The notes under the pieces are model-generated. The model had not been told where the DNA came from. It saw only the letters and a program-made list of their open reading frames with translations, and ran no database searches. This document shows, piece after piece, positions 57,915 to 64,000 of a stretch of DNA of 64,000 nt. The stretch covers positions 3,968,001 through 4,032,000 of the forward strand of contig NZ_CP046175.1 of NCBI RefSeq assembly GCF_009708215.1, given 5' to 3'. The first letter of the stretch is position 1; the number at the start of each line of letters is the position of its first letter. Position numbers and translations under genes: made by a program. This stretch comes from Occultella kanbiaonis (GTDB lineage Bacteria; Actinomycetota; Actinomycetes; Actinomycetales; Beutenbergiaceae).

Positions 57915-59195
57915 TCAGTTCTCGGCCCAGTACGCGTCCGCCTCGGCCTGGATCGCCTCCAGGACCGCCATCGGGTCACCGTTGTTCGTCACGAACGCCC
58001 CGAACTGCTCGGAGGCCACGGTGTAGATCGGGGTCGGGGTCGCCTCCAGGTAGCGGCGCAGCTGGAGGAAGCCGTCACCGTTGACCTCCTCGGTGATCGC
58101 CGCCAGGGCGGCGTCGGTCACCGTGGCACCGGGGTTGAAGGAGACGTCACCGCGGGACTCGCTCCAAGCGGACTGGGCGTCGACGCCCATCCACCAGGCG
58201 CTGTAGTCCAGGGCCGCCGCCTCGTTCGCACTGCCTGCACCCACGCACAGCGGGCCGGTCTCGACGACCACGGAGGTGTCGCCAAGGTCGGCGCTGACGT
58301 TCGGCAGGGTGAAGATCCCGTAGTCGGTGTCGGAGACCATGCCGAGGTCGGTGAGCTGGCCGGTGAAGAACGTCCCGAAGTACGCCATCGCGACCTCACC
58401 GGTCTGGAGCAGCGTCTGCGGGTCCGTCGTCACGCCCGGGTCGATGAAGTACCCGTCGGTCTGCATGTCGTGCCAGATGTTCATGGCCTCCACGACCACC
58501 GGGTCGGTGTAGCTGACGCTGCCGTCGGAGAGCCCGTTGTAGGCGTCGGGGTCGAGGCCCGCGAGGATCGCCTGGAACCAGACGAACTCGAAGATGATGT
58601 TCATCTGGTGCAGCGGCACCACGCCGTTGTCCACGAGGGTCTGCCCGACGTCCATGAACTCGTCCCACGTGGTCGGGACCTCGACACCGTTCTCCTCGAA
58701 GACGGCCTTGTTGTAGTACATGACCCAGTAGACGACGTTCAGCGGCACGCAGTACTGCTCGCCGTCGTAGGTGTAGTTCTCCGCCAGCTCCTCGGTGACG
58801 TCGCCGTTCGCGATCGCGGCGTCCCAGATCTCGGTGGTCGGCGCGATGAGGCCCTCGTCGACGAGCTGGGCCAGCGAGTCGCCCGTGTGCCAGGTGAACA
58901 GGTCCGGCTTGTCGTCGGTGCGGAACGACTGCTTGATGAAGGCGTCGTAGGCCGTCGGGTCGGAGTAGCCGGTGAACTCAAGCGTCGCGGTGACGCCCTC
59001 GGACGCGGCGTTCATGTCGTCGAAGGACGGCTCCCATGCGGCCTTGTCGGTGTAGAAGCTCAGGACGGCCTCGGTGGGGTCGCCACCATCACCACCGTCG
59101 CCGCCGTCCGTGCCGTCGCCGCCTCCGGAACACGCGGCCAGGGTCAGCGCGGCCGCGGTGAGCACGGCGGCCGCCAGGGTCGTCTTCTTCCTCAT
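57915..59195 (-). CDS. Carbohydrate ABC transporter substrate-binding lipoprotein
   Basis: 426 residues, extracytoplasmic solute-binding protein family 1. Lipoprotein signal with lipobox LAAC (Cys22) followed by a Gly/Asp linker. The mature part has family segments such as WHTGDSLAQLVDEGLIAP, VVYWVMYYNKAVFEENGVEVP and WDEFMDVGQTL. The ATG at 59195 has an AGAGGTG ribosome site. It opens the transport and catabolism cluster, 80 bases after the regulator gene. Confidence 0.94.
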   Translation of the reverse strand: MRKKTTLAAAVLTAAALTLAACSGGGDGTDGGDGGDGGDPTEAVLSFYTDKAAWEPSFDDMNAASEGVTATLEFTGYSDPTAYDAFIKQSFRTDDKPDLFTWHTGDSLAQLVDEGLIAPTTEIWDAAIANGDVTEELAENYTYDGEQYCVPLNVVYWVMYYNKAVFEENGVEVPTTWDEFMDVGQTLVDNGVVPLHQMNIIFEFVWFQAILAGLDPDAYNGLSDGSVSYTDPVVVEAMNIWHDMQTDGYFIDPGVTTDPQTLLQTGEVAMAYFGTFFTGQLTDLGMVSDTDYGIFTLPNVSADLGDTSVVVETGPLCVGAGSANEAAALDYSAWWMGVDAQSAWSESRGDVSFNPGATVTDAALAAITEEVNGDGFLQLRRYLEATPTPIYTVASEQFGAFVTNNGDPMAVLEAIQAEADAYWAEN

Positions 59196-59242
59196 GGATA
59201 CACCTCTTTGTGGGGTTGGGGTGCTGCTTGGTACTTCGGCTG

Positions 59243-59262
59243 GGTCCGTGGGGGTGCGGACC
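59243..59262 (-). promoter_or_regulatory. Inverted repeat upstream of the binding-protein gene
   Basis: GGTCCG and CGGACC separated by 8 bases, 48 bases upstream of the binding-protein start. It is a candidate operator for the adjacent FadR-type regulator, but the sequence differs from the repeat at that regulator's own promoter. Confidence 0.3.
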
Positions 59263-59270
59263 TTCGTGGC

Positions 59271-59288
59271 CCGGATCAGCCGATCCGG
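59271..59288 (-). terminator. Short hairpin at the end of the regulator gene
   Basis: Perfect CCGGATC/GATCCGG arms with a 4-base loop, overlapping the regulator stop at 59276-59278. It could attenuate read-through into the binding-protein gene. Confidence 0.4.
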
Positions 59289-59986
59289 GCCCGGATCACC
59301 TCGACGACGTGGTCGAGGTGGGTGTAGGCCGCATCGCGAGCGAGTTCGGGATCGCCGTCCCGGACGGCGGCGCCGATCCGGGCGTGCTCGGCGTAGTCGT
59401 CGACGGCGTCGCCGTGCAGTCGCAGGATCTCCTTCTGTTCCTCGCCGTGCACGAGCACGATCGAGTCGAGGACCTCGGCGAGCACGCCGTTGCCCCCGGC
59501 CGCGGCGACGGCCCGGTGGAAGTCGAGGTTCGAGAGCCACAGCGCCTCGTCCCGTTCGGCGACGAGTCGGCGCGATCGCTCCAGTGCCTCCTCCATCCAC
59601 GTCATGGCGACCGGCTCGCGCACCTGCGCGGCCAGCATCGCCAGCTGCGGCTCGATCTGCCGACGGGCCTCCAGGAGCTCAACGAGCTGATCGGAGTCGG
59701 GCCGGGGCGAGAGCGGGTTCGCGAGCACCCGCCGGCCGGAGTTCGCGCCGACGTAGACGCCGGAGCCGTGCCGGAACTCCAGGACTCCGAGCCCTTCGAG
59801 CCGCCGCATCGCCTCCCGCATGGTGGGCACGGCGACCTCGAAGCGGGCCGCGAGCACCTTCATGGAATCCAGCGGGTCCCCGGGTTGGAGCCCGCGGTCG
59901 TTGACCAACCGGACGATCGCACGCGCCAGATCATTGGAGAGGTTGGCCCTCTTCGCGACGTCCGGCGGCTGTGCCATGCAAGTCAT
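59276..59986 (-). CDS. GntR/FadR-family transcriptional regulator (FCD domain)
   Basis: 236 residues. N-terminal winged helix (about 15-80: LARAIVRLVNDRGLQPGD, VAVPTMREAMRRLEGLGVLEFRHGSGVYV) and a helical FCD domain (about 95-225) with candidate metal/ligand residues in LDFHRAVAAAGGN and EHARIGAAV and a final His in YTHLDHVVEV. It probably represses the downstream sugar cluster until an acid or sugar ligand binds. Start ATG at 59986 or the ATG at 59977. Confidence 0.9.
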   Translation of the reverse strand: MTCMAQPPDVAKRANLSNDLARAIVRLVNDRGLQPGDPLDSMKVLAARFEVAVPTMREAMRRLEGLGVLEFRHGSGVYVGANSGRRVLANPLSPRPDSDQLVELLEARRQIEPQLAMLAAQVREPVAMTWMEEALERSRRLVAERDEALWLSNLDFHRAVAAAGGNGVLAEVLDSIVLVHGEEQKEILRLHGDAVDDYAEHARIGAAVRDGDPELARDAAYTHLDHVVEVIRARIG

Positions 59987-60002
59987 CTAATCACTAGACG
60001 AC
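59982..60002. promoter_or_regulatory. Palindrome over the regulator start codon
   Basis: GTCATCTA - 5 bases - TAGACGAC, 7 of 8 arm positions complementary, overlapping the ATG at 59986. The position suits autorepression by the FadR-type protein. Confidence 0.45.
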
Positions 60003-60087
60003 GTCGCGGGACCAGCACATCGTCGGCACCGATATGAATCTGTGACCTGTCGGCCGTTCGGCAGCCGGAGCCGCGGCAGTGCCCCGG

Positions 60088-61317
60088 TCAGCCGCAGCGC
60101 CCGAGCTCGCGCCCGCAGTCCGGACGAAGCCCCAGGTCGATCTCGACGAACCGGGGCCGGTAGATCGTCACGTCCTCGTACAGGTCGCTGGAGTCGAAGC
60201 TGTTCACGTTGTAGGTGACCACGATCCGGTCGCCCCGGGTGCGCAGCTCCGGGTGCTCATGGGCGTTGTAGGCGAAGACGTTCGGGTTCCCGTAGGAGCC
60301 GGCGGCGCCCACCTCGGGCATCTCGTAGACGGTGCCGAGCGGCCGGAACGGACCGGTCGGCGAGCAGGAGACATACGCCTGGATGTTCCGGCTGAAGATC
60401 TCATGCGTGTCCTGGGTGATCAACAGATACCCGTCGCGCAGCGGGGAGACGCTGTACTCGTTGGCGACGCCGTCCATGACGCGGGCCGTGTCCGTCTCGT
60501 CGGCGGACCAGCCGGTGCCGTCCCAGTACTCCCACGCCGCGCCGTCGAGGTCGCGGCCCCTCACCCGGGCGACGTGCATGTACTTGGACGCCCCCAGATC
60601 CTCCACGCCGTAGATGTAGGTGTAGCGCCCTTCCTGCTGGAGCCAGCTGGCCCACTGCACCCCGGCCGCCGAGGGCAGGTCGACGAAGTCGAGCCGCTCG
60701 AACGTCTCGGAGTCGAACGTGGCCAGGTGGTTGGACTCCCAGCCGAAGTCGAAGGCGCCACCGCCGCCGTACCAGAACTTGAGGGCGACGAGCTGCAGGT
60801 TGCCGTCGCGGTCGGTCGCGCCGTCACCGACCCAGTACCAGCCGCCACCCTCCTCGGGCGGCGGGATCAGCGACTCCGGCGCCTCGGGGGTGCCACCGGT
60901 CGCCGTGCTCAGGCTCCCGCGCTCGTCGATCACGAAGGAGTTGTTCAGGAACGGCGTGGTCTCGGGGCGTGACCCGTCGGGGTTCACGGGACCGAGGAAC
61001 GTGTCCGAGAAGATCCATGCGGTCCGCCCGCCCCCCAGCGGCACCGAGTAGGTGGAGTCACCGCCGGTCCAGCCCTCGCCCGAGTCGCCGTAGCCGGTGA
61101 AGGCGTCCGTCAGAGCGGCGTGCACCTGTGCGGACGGCTCGATCGCCACCCGGTCGAGCGAGCAGGAGCCCGCGCCGGACCCCTCGGCTCCCCCGCCGGC
61201 CTGCGCGGGCAGCGCGCCCAGCAACAGCGCACCGATCCCGAGCCCGACGGCGGTGGCGGCAGCGAGGCCACGTCGACGCGGCCTCTCGTTCACGTGGGCC
61301 GTGATGGACGGACGCAT
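60088..61317 (-). CDS. Secreted DUF4185-like beta-propeller protein
   Basis: 409 residues with a Tat/Sec-like signal (NERPRRRGLAAATAVGLG then LLLGALPAQA, cleavage near residue 40). The mature protein is rich in aromatic beta-strands (GWTGGDSTYSVPLGGGRTAWIFSDTFLG, FLNNSFVIDERG, GGGWYWVGDG), matching five-bladed propeller proteins of the DUF4185/GH43-like group. It may bind or cleave polysaccharide. The ATG at 61317 follows GAAGGAG. An IclR-type site lies 35 bases upstream. Confidence 0.7.
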   Translation of the reverse strand: MRPSITAHVNERPRRRGLAAATAVGLGIGALLLGALPAQAGGGAEGSGAGSCSLDRVAIEPSAQVHAALTDAFTGYGDSGEGWTGGDSTYSVPLGGGRTAWIFSDTFLGPVNPDGSRPETTPFLNNSFVIDERGSLSTATGGTPEAPESLIPPPEEGGGWYWVGDGATDRDGNLQLVALKFWYGGGGAFDFGWESNHLATFDSETFERLDFVDLPSAAGVQWASWLQQEGRYTYIYGVEDLGASKYMHVARVRGRDLDGAAWEYWDGTGWSADETDTARVMDGVANEYSVSPLRDGYLLITQDTHEIFSRNIQAYVSCSPTGPFRPLGTVYEMPEVGAAGSYGNPNVFAYNAHEHPELRTRGDRIVVTYNVNSFDSSDLYEDVTIYRPRFVEIDLGLRPDCGRELGRCG

Positions 61318-61351
61318 GATCGTGGCTCCTTCGCCTGGACCGGACCAAAAT

Positions 61352-61372
61352 GCGTTCCGCATAAGCGAACGC
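61352..61372. promoter_or_regulatory. IclR-type operator candidate
   Basis: GCGTTC and GAACGC arms around CGCATAAGC. The core GTTCCGCATAAGCGAAC resembles known IclR-family sites of the form TTCCGC-AT-GCGGAA. A perfect 10-bp palindrome GTTCCGGAAC follows at 61375-61384. Located between iclR-type and DUF4185-like genes. Confidence 0.55.
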
Positions 61373-61428
61373 TGGTTCCGGAACTGATGCAAGGAGCATT
61401 CCAGTGCCGCCGGGCACAGGTCAAGGCT

Positions 61429-62190
61429 CTACAACGTCGGCGGCAGCGTGAGCGAGCCGGGCAGCTCGGCCTCGACCACCCGGCGGAGCCGACGGCCGAG
61501 CTCGGGGATCTGGTGCTCGAGCCGCTCGAGCGGCATCGTCACGCTCACCGCGGCCACAGGTCGGCGGGCCCGCAGGATCGCGACCGCCACGCAACCGATG
61601 CCGGGCTCGGACTCCCCCCGCTCCACCGCGTAGCCGTCGAGCCGAGCGTTCACCACCGCCTCCCAGGACCGCTGCACCTCCTCCGGCGTGAACCGGGCCG
61701 GCGGCGCGAGCCGCCCGAGGACGCGACGGTCCACCTCACCCGCGGCGAGCAGGGAACGGCCGAGGGCGGTGGTCAGTGCCGCGATCCGTCGCCCGACGGC
61801 ACTCCACACCCGGATCGCGTGCGCCGGCTCCGCCTTGTCCACGTACACCACGTCGGTCCCGTCGAGCACCCCGAGCTGGCACAGCTCGTCGAAGGCGTCG
61901 CGGATGCTCTCGAGCATCGGGTGCAGCAGCGCCGGAAGGTTGTCGCCCTCGATGAACGTGGCGCCGAGGTCGATCGCGGCTGCCCCGAGGCGGTACGAGC
62001 CGCTCACTGGGTCCTGTGCCACGAAGTGCCGGTACCGCAGCGCTGCGAGGGTGCGGTGCAGGGTGGACTTCGATACCGACACCGCCTCGGCCAGCTCGGC
62101 GAGGCTTCGACCGCGCGGGCCCGCGGCGGACAGTTCGGTCAGGACCAGCAGCGCCTTGTCGACGCTGCCCATCGGGGACTGCTCCGTCAT
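61429..62190 (-). CDS. IclR-family transcriptional regulator
   Basis: 253 residues. N-terminal winged helix (about 8-70: [42 protein letters not shown]) and a C-terminal effector domain (about 80-245) with [12 protein letters not shown] and [27 protein letters not shown]. It probably controls the downstream secreted-protein gene via the adjacent palindrome. ATG at 62190. Divergent from hisN. Confidence 0.92.
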   Translation of the reverse strand: MTEQSPMGSVDKALLVLTELSAAGPRGRSLAELAEAVSVSKSTLHRTLAALRYRHFVAQDPVSGSYRLGAAAIDLGATFIEGDNLPALLHPMLESIRDAFDELCQLGVLDGTDVVYVDKAEPAHAIRVWSAVGRRIAALTTALGRSLLAAGEVDRRVLGRLAPPARFTPEEVQRSWEAVVNARLDGYAVERGESEPGIGCVAVAILRARRPVAAVSVTMPLERLEHQIPELGRRLRRVVEAELPGSLTLPPTL

Positions 62191-62279
62191 CGTTCGCCCG
62201 CCTCACTCGTTCCAGGCCGTGCCCGGCTGCCCGGGGCGCCTGCCCGGACCGTCGACGGCTAACCGATATGTTGCCTGAC

Positions 62280-63098
62280 ATGAGCAGCGATAGTGCAGCC
62301 CAGGCCCCTCGACGGCCTCGCTACGACGACGACCTCCGCCTCGCCCACGTGATCGCGGATCAGGTCGACGCCCAGACGACGGCCCGGTTCAAGGCGCAGG
62401 ACCTGCACGTGGAGACGAAGCCGGACACCACCCCGGTCACCGACGCGGACCGCACCGCCGAGGAGATCGTGCGCGCCCAGCTCTCCCGGACCCGCCCCCG
62501 CGACTCGGTGCTCGGCGAGGAGTTCGGGGTCACCGGCCACGGCGCCCGCCAGTGGGTGATCGACCCGATCGACGGCACGAAGAACTTCGTCCGCGGCGTG
62601 CCCGTCTGGGCGACACTCATCGCACTGGTGGACGAGGGCCAGCCGGTCCTCGGCGTGGTCAGCGCACCGGCGCTGAACCGGCGCTGGTGGGCGGCCAACG
62701 GGTCCGGGGCGTGGACCGGCCGATCGCTGTCCGCGGCCACCCGGATCTCGGTGTCCTCCGTGACCCGCCTGGAGGACGCCTCACTGTCCTACTCGAGCCT
62801 CGCGGGCTGGGAGGAGGCGGACCTGCTGGACGAGTTCCTGTCCCTGGAGGCCAGCCTCTGGCGCAGCCGCGCGTACGGCGACTTCTGGTCGTACATGCTG
62901 GTGGCCGAGGGGGCCGTGGACATCGCGTGCGAGCCGGACCTCGAGGTCTACGACATGGCGGCCCTGGTCCCGATCGTGACCGAGGCCGGCGGCCGGTTCA
63001 CCTCCCTGGAGGGAGTGGATGGTCCGTTCGGAGGCAACGCGGTCGCCACCAACGGCCACCTGCATGACGGCGTGCTGGCGGGCCTGCGGCGCCACTGA
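62280..63098 (+). CDS. hisN: Histidinol-phosphatase, inositol-monophosphatase family
   Basis: 272 residues. Metal sites of the IMPase fold: LGEEFGV (Glu), [15 protein letters not shown] (Asp-x-Ile-Asp-Gly-Thr), and the late [17 protein letters not shown] (Asp). Actinobacterial members of this form dephosphorylate histidinol phosphate; inositol-1-phosphate is the main alternative. The ATG at 62280 fits homology; an ATG at 62268 is in frame. Confidence 0.88.
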   Translation: MSSDSAAQAPRRPRYDDDLRLAHVIADQVDAQTTARFKAQDLHVETKPDTTPVTDADRTAEEIVRAQLSRTRPRDSVLGEEFGVTGHGARQWVIDPIDGTKNFVRGVPVWATLIALVDEGQPVLGVVSAPALNRRWWAANGSGAWTGRSLSAATRISVSSVTRLEDASLSYSSLAGWEEADLLDEFLSLEASLWRSRAYGDFWSYMLVAEGAVDIACEPDLEVYDMAALVPIVTEAGGRFTSLEGVDGPFGGNAVATNGHLHDGVLAGLRRH

Positions 63099-63188
63099 CC
63101 CACGCCTGCACTGCCGCGATGTCAGCACCCAGGAACGCATCGTGGCCAGTTCGCGGCGTCAAGGCGAGGGACCTCGCCGTCTGCGAAC

Positions 63189-63620
63189 TCAACCGTTCCC
63201 GGTGGCAGTCCACGGGTTCACCAGGGGTAGGGAGACGCCCTCGAAGTCACGCACGTTGCGGGTCGCCAACGTCGCCCCTGCTTCCAGGCTGATCGCCGCG
63301 ATCATGGCGTCCGCCATGCCGATCGGCCGGCCGATCGAGCGGCGAGCCGCAAGGACGACCGCATACCGGTCTGAGGCTGCCACGTCGAACGGCAGTATGC
63401 GGCCGGCGAAGTCCAGGCCGATCAGGTCCGCGACGGCTCCGGCGATTGCGGTTCGACGCCGCCCGGCCGGCATACGTTCCACTCCATCCAGGAGTTCGGC
63501 CGTGGTCACCGCGGTCAGGTACGCCTGGGAAGGGTCCAGACCATCCAACCATCCGACTACCGCACGGTCCGGCGCTGACCGGGTCAACTCCGAGATGACG
63601 TTCGTGTCGAGGACGATCAC
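63189..63620 (-). CDS. vapC: VapC-type PIN-domain toxin
   Basis: 143 residues. Catalytic acids of the PIN nuclease are present: Asp5 (MIVLDTNVIS), Glu42 (TTAELLDG) and Asp104 (IGMADAMIAA). It should cleave specific RNAs when freed from its antitoxin. FitB-like subgroup by its SELTRSAPD and VSLPLVNPW segments. The GTG at 63620 overlaps the antitoxin stop as GTGA. Intact, so probably functional. Confidence 0.92.
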   Translation of the reverse strand: MIVLDTNVISELTRSAPDRAVVGWLDGLDPSQAYLTAVTTAELLDGVERMPAGRRRTAIAGAVADLIGLDFAGRILPFDVAASDRYAVVLAARRSIGRPIGMADAMIAAISLEAGATLATRNVRDFEGVSLPLVNPWTATGNG

Positions 63621-63856
63621 GCGTCGAGCTCGACCTCGCGCGGACGATCACCGGGGCGCTCCGCCGTCACTTCGCCCAATCCGGCGAACCGTCCGCGGAT
63701 CCGCGATCCCAGCCCGACCGTGAGTGCATCGGCAACGACCGCATCGGCCAAGATCCGACGTGCCTCGGCCTCCATGGAACGCCCGTGCTCGCCGGCGCGC
63801 TTCTTGAGTGCATCGACCAGTTCGTCGTCCAGGTTCCTGATGGTCACCGTGGCCAC
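63617..63856 (-). CDS. vapB: VapB/FitA-type antitoxin
   Basis: 79 residues from the GTG at 63856. N-terminal ribbon-helix-helix (VTIRNLDDELVDALKKRAGEHG then RSMEAEARRILADAV) of the FitA/Arc class, and a C-terminal tail (RFAGLGEVTAERPGDRPREV) that would occupy the toxin site. An ATG at 63883 is a longer alternative. Directly upstream of and overlapping vapC. Confidence 0.9.
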   Translation of the reverse strand: MATVTIRNLDDELVDALKKRAGEHGRSMEAEARRILADAVVADALTVGLGSRIRGRFAGLGEVTAERPGDRPREVELDA

Positions 63857-63884
63857 CTGCCCACCGCCTCTCGCTACTTGCATA

Positions 63885-63893
63885 ATGCTAGCA
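63885..63893 (-). promoter_or_regulatory. vapBC promoter with palindromic operator
   Basis: Perfect palindrome TGCTAGCA (63886-63893) overlaps TAGCAT (63890-63885), a good -10 on the minus strand about 30 bases before the vapB start. This fits autorepression by the VapBC complex. Confidence 0.5.
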
Positions 63894-63930
63894 CTTCGAC
63901 AGCGGCGGGAGCGCAGGGCGCCGCTCAGCC

Positions 63931-64000
63931 CTAGCCGACGGTCACGACCACCTCCTGGCTGACCCCGTTCACGGTCAGCACCACGGTCGCCGTGCCGGGA
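63931..64000 (-). CDS. C-terminal end of a gene running off the window
   Basis: Minus-strand frame ending in TAG at 63931-63933. The visible 22 residues (PGTATVVLTVNGVSQEVVVT then VG) look like the final strands of an immunoglobulin-like or cohesin-like beta-sandwich, often the last domain of a secreted glycosidase or surface protein. Identity cannot be set from this fragment. Confidence 0.5.
   Translation of the reverse strand, partial: PGTATVVLTVNGVSQEVVVTVG

Overview
The window looks like a chromosomal segment of a high-GC actinobacterium, most likely Micrococcales. The signs are strong G/C at third codon positions, frequent GTG starts, a fused E2o-E1o 2-oxoglutarate dehydrogenase, a SigR/RsrA thiol-stress pair, the 24-residue ribosomal protein bL37, and the gene order argS-like/lysA/hom/thrC/thrB/rho/prfA/prmC/tsaC/wecA/atp. 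It contains no rRNA, CRISPR array, insertion sequence or prophage that I can support. The family-level taxonomy is inference.

Region 1 (1-18.4 kb, minus strand) is one long housekeeping block. It runs from a catalytically stripped ArgS-like protein and lysA, hom, thrC and thrB (aspartate-family amino acids), through rho, prfA and prmC, to tsaC, a WecA-type transferase and the F1Fo ATP synthase operon; atpG is cut by the left edge. A plus-strand VanZ-like gene interrupts the block at 7.9-8.3 kb. Region 2 (18.4-27.3 kb) holds a Gln/Gly-rich membrane protein, a tRNA-Arg(CCG) with a duplicated 3' end, an aldose epimerase-like gene, an unusual membrane-anchored M23 peptidase, two CNNM/CBS transport proteins, an OmpR-type two-component system and three copies of a 62-bp intergenic repeat.

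Region 3 (27.5-45.3 kb) carries kgd/sucA coupled to an SGNH-like protein with GDEL in place of GDSL and to a GH35 beta-galactosidase. It continues with a sodium-coupled transporter and its 48-residue partner, DUF4097 and MDR proteins, a ThuA plus Gfo/Idh/MocA pair, bL37, sigR-rsrA with a clear SigR-type promoter, DoxX, aroA, rsgA, and an AbiEi/DUF559-like gene bracketed by short ATCGCACC-core repeats.

Region 4 (45.4-64 kb) opens with sdhCAB. Next comes a nine-gene minus-strand carbohydrate cluster behind a FadR-type regulator. It encodes a binding protein and two ABC permeases, an SDR dehydrogenase, a glucarate-dehydratase-like enolase-superfamily enzyme, a CE7 esterase, a six-hairpin glycosidase-like protein, an epimerase-like protein and an SMP-30 lactonase. 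Read together these suggest import, deacylation and deglycosylation of a substituted sugar, then non-phosphorylative oxidation to lactone, aldonate and 2-keto-3-deoxy acid. The window closes with a secreted protein, an IclR regulator, hisN, a VapBC pair and the 3' end of a further gene.

The most promising candidates for undescribed biology are the carbohydrate cluster, the ArgS-like protein without a catalytic core in the ancestral argS position, the repeat-bracketed AbiEi/DUF559-like gene whose repeats overlap two convergent stop codons, and the SigR promoter placed so that its transcript would begin almost at an upstream in-frame GTG.
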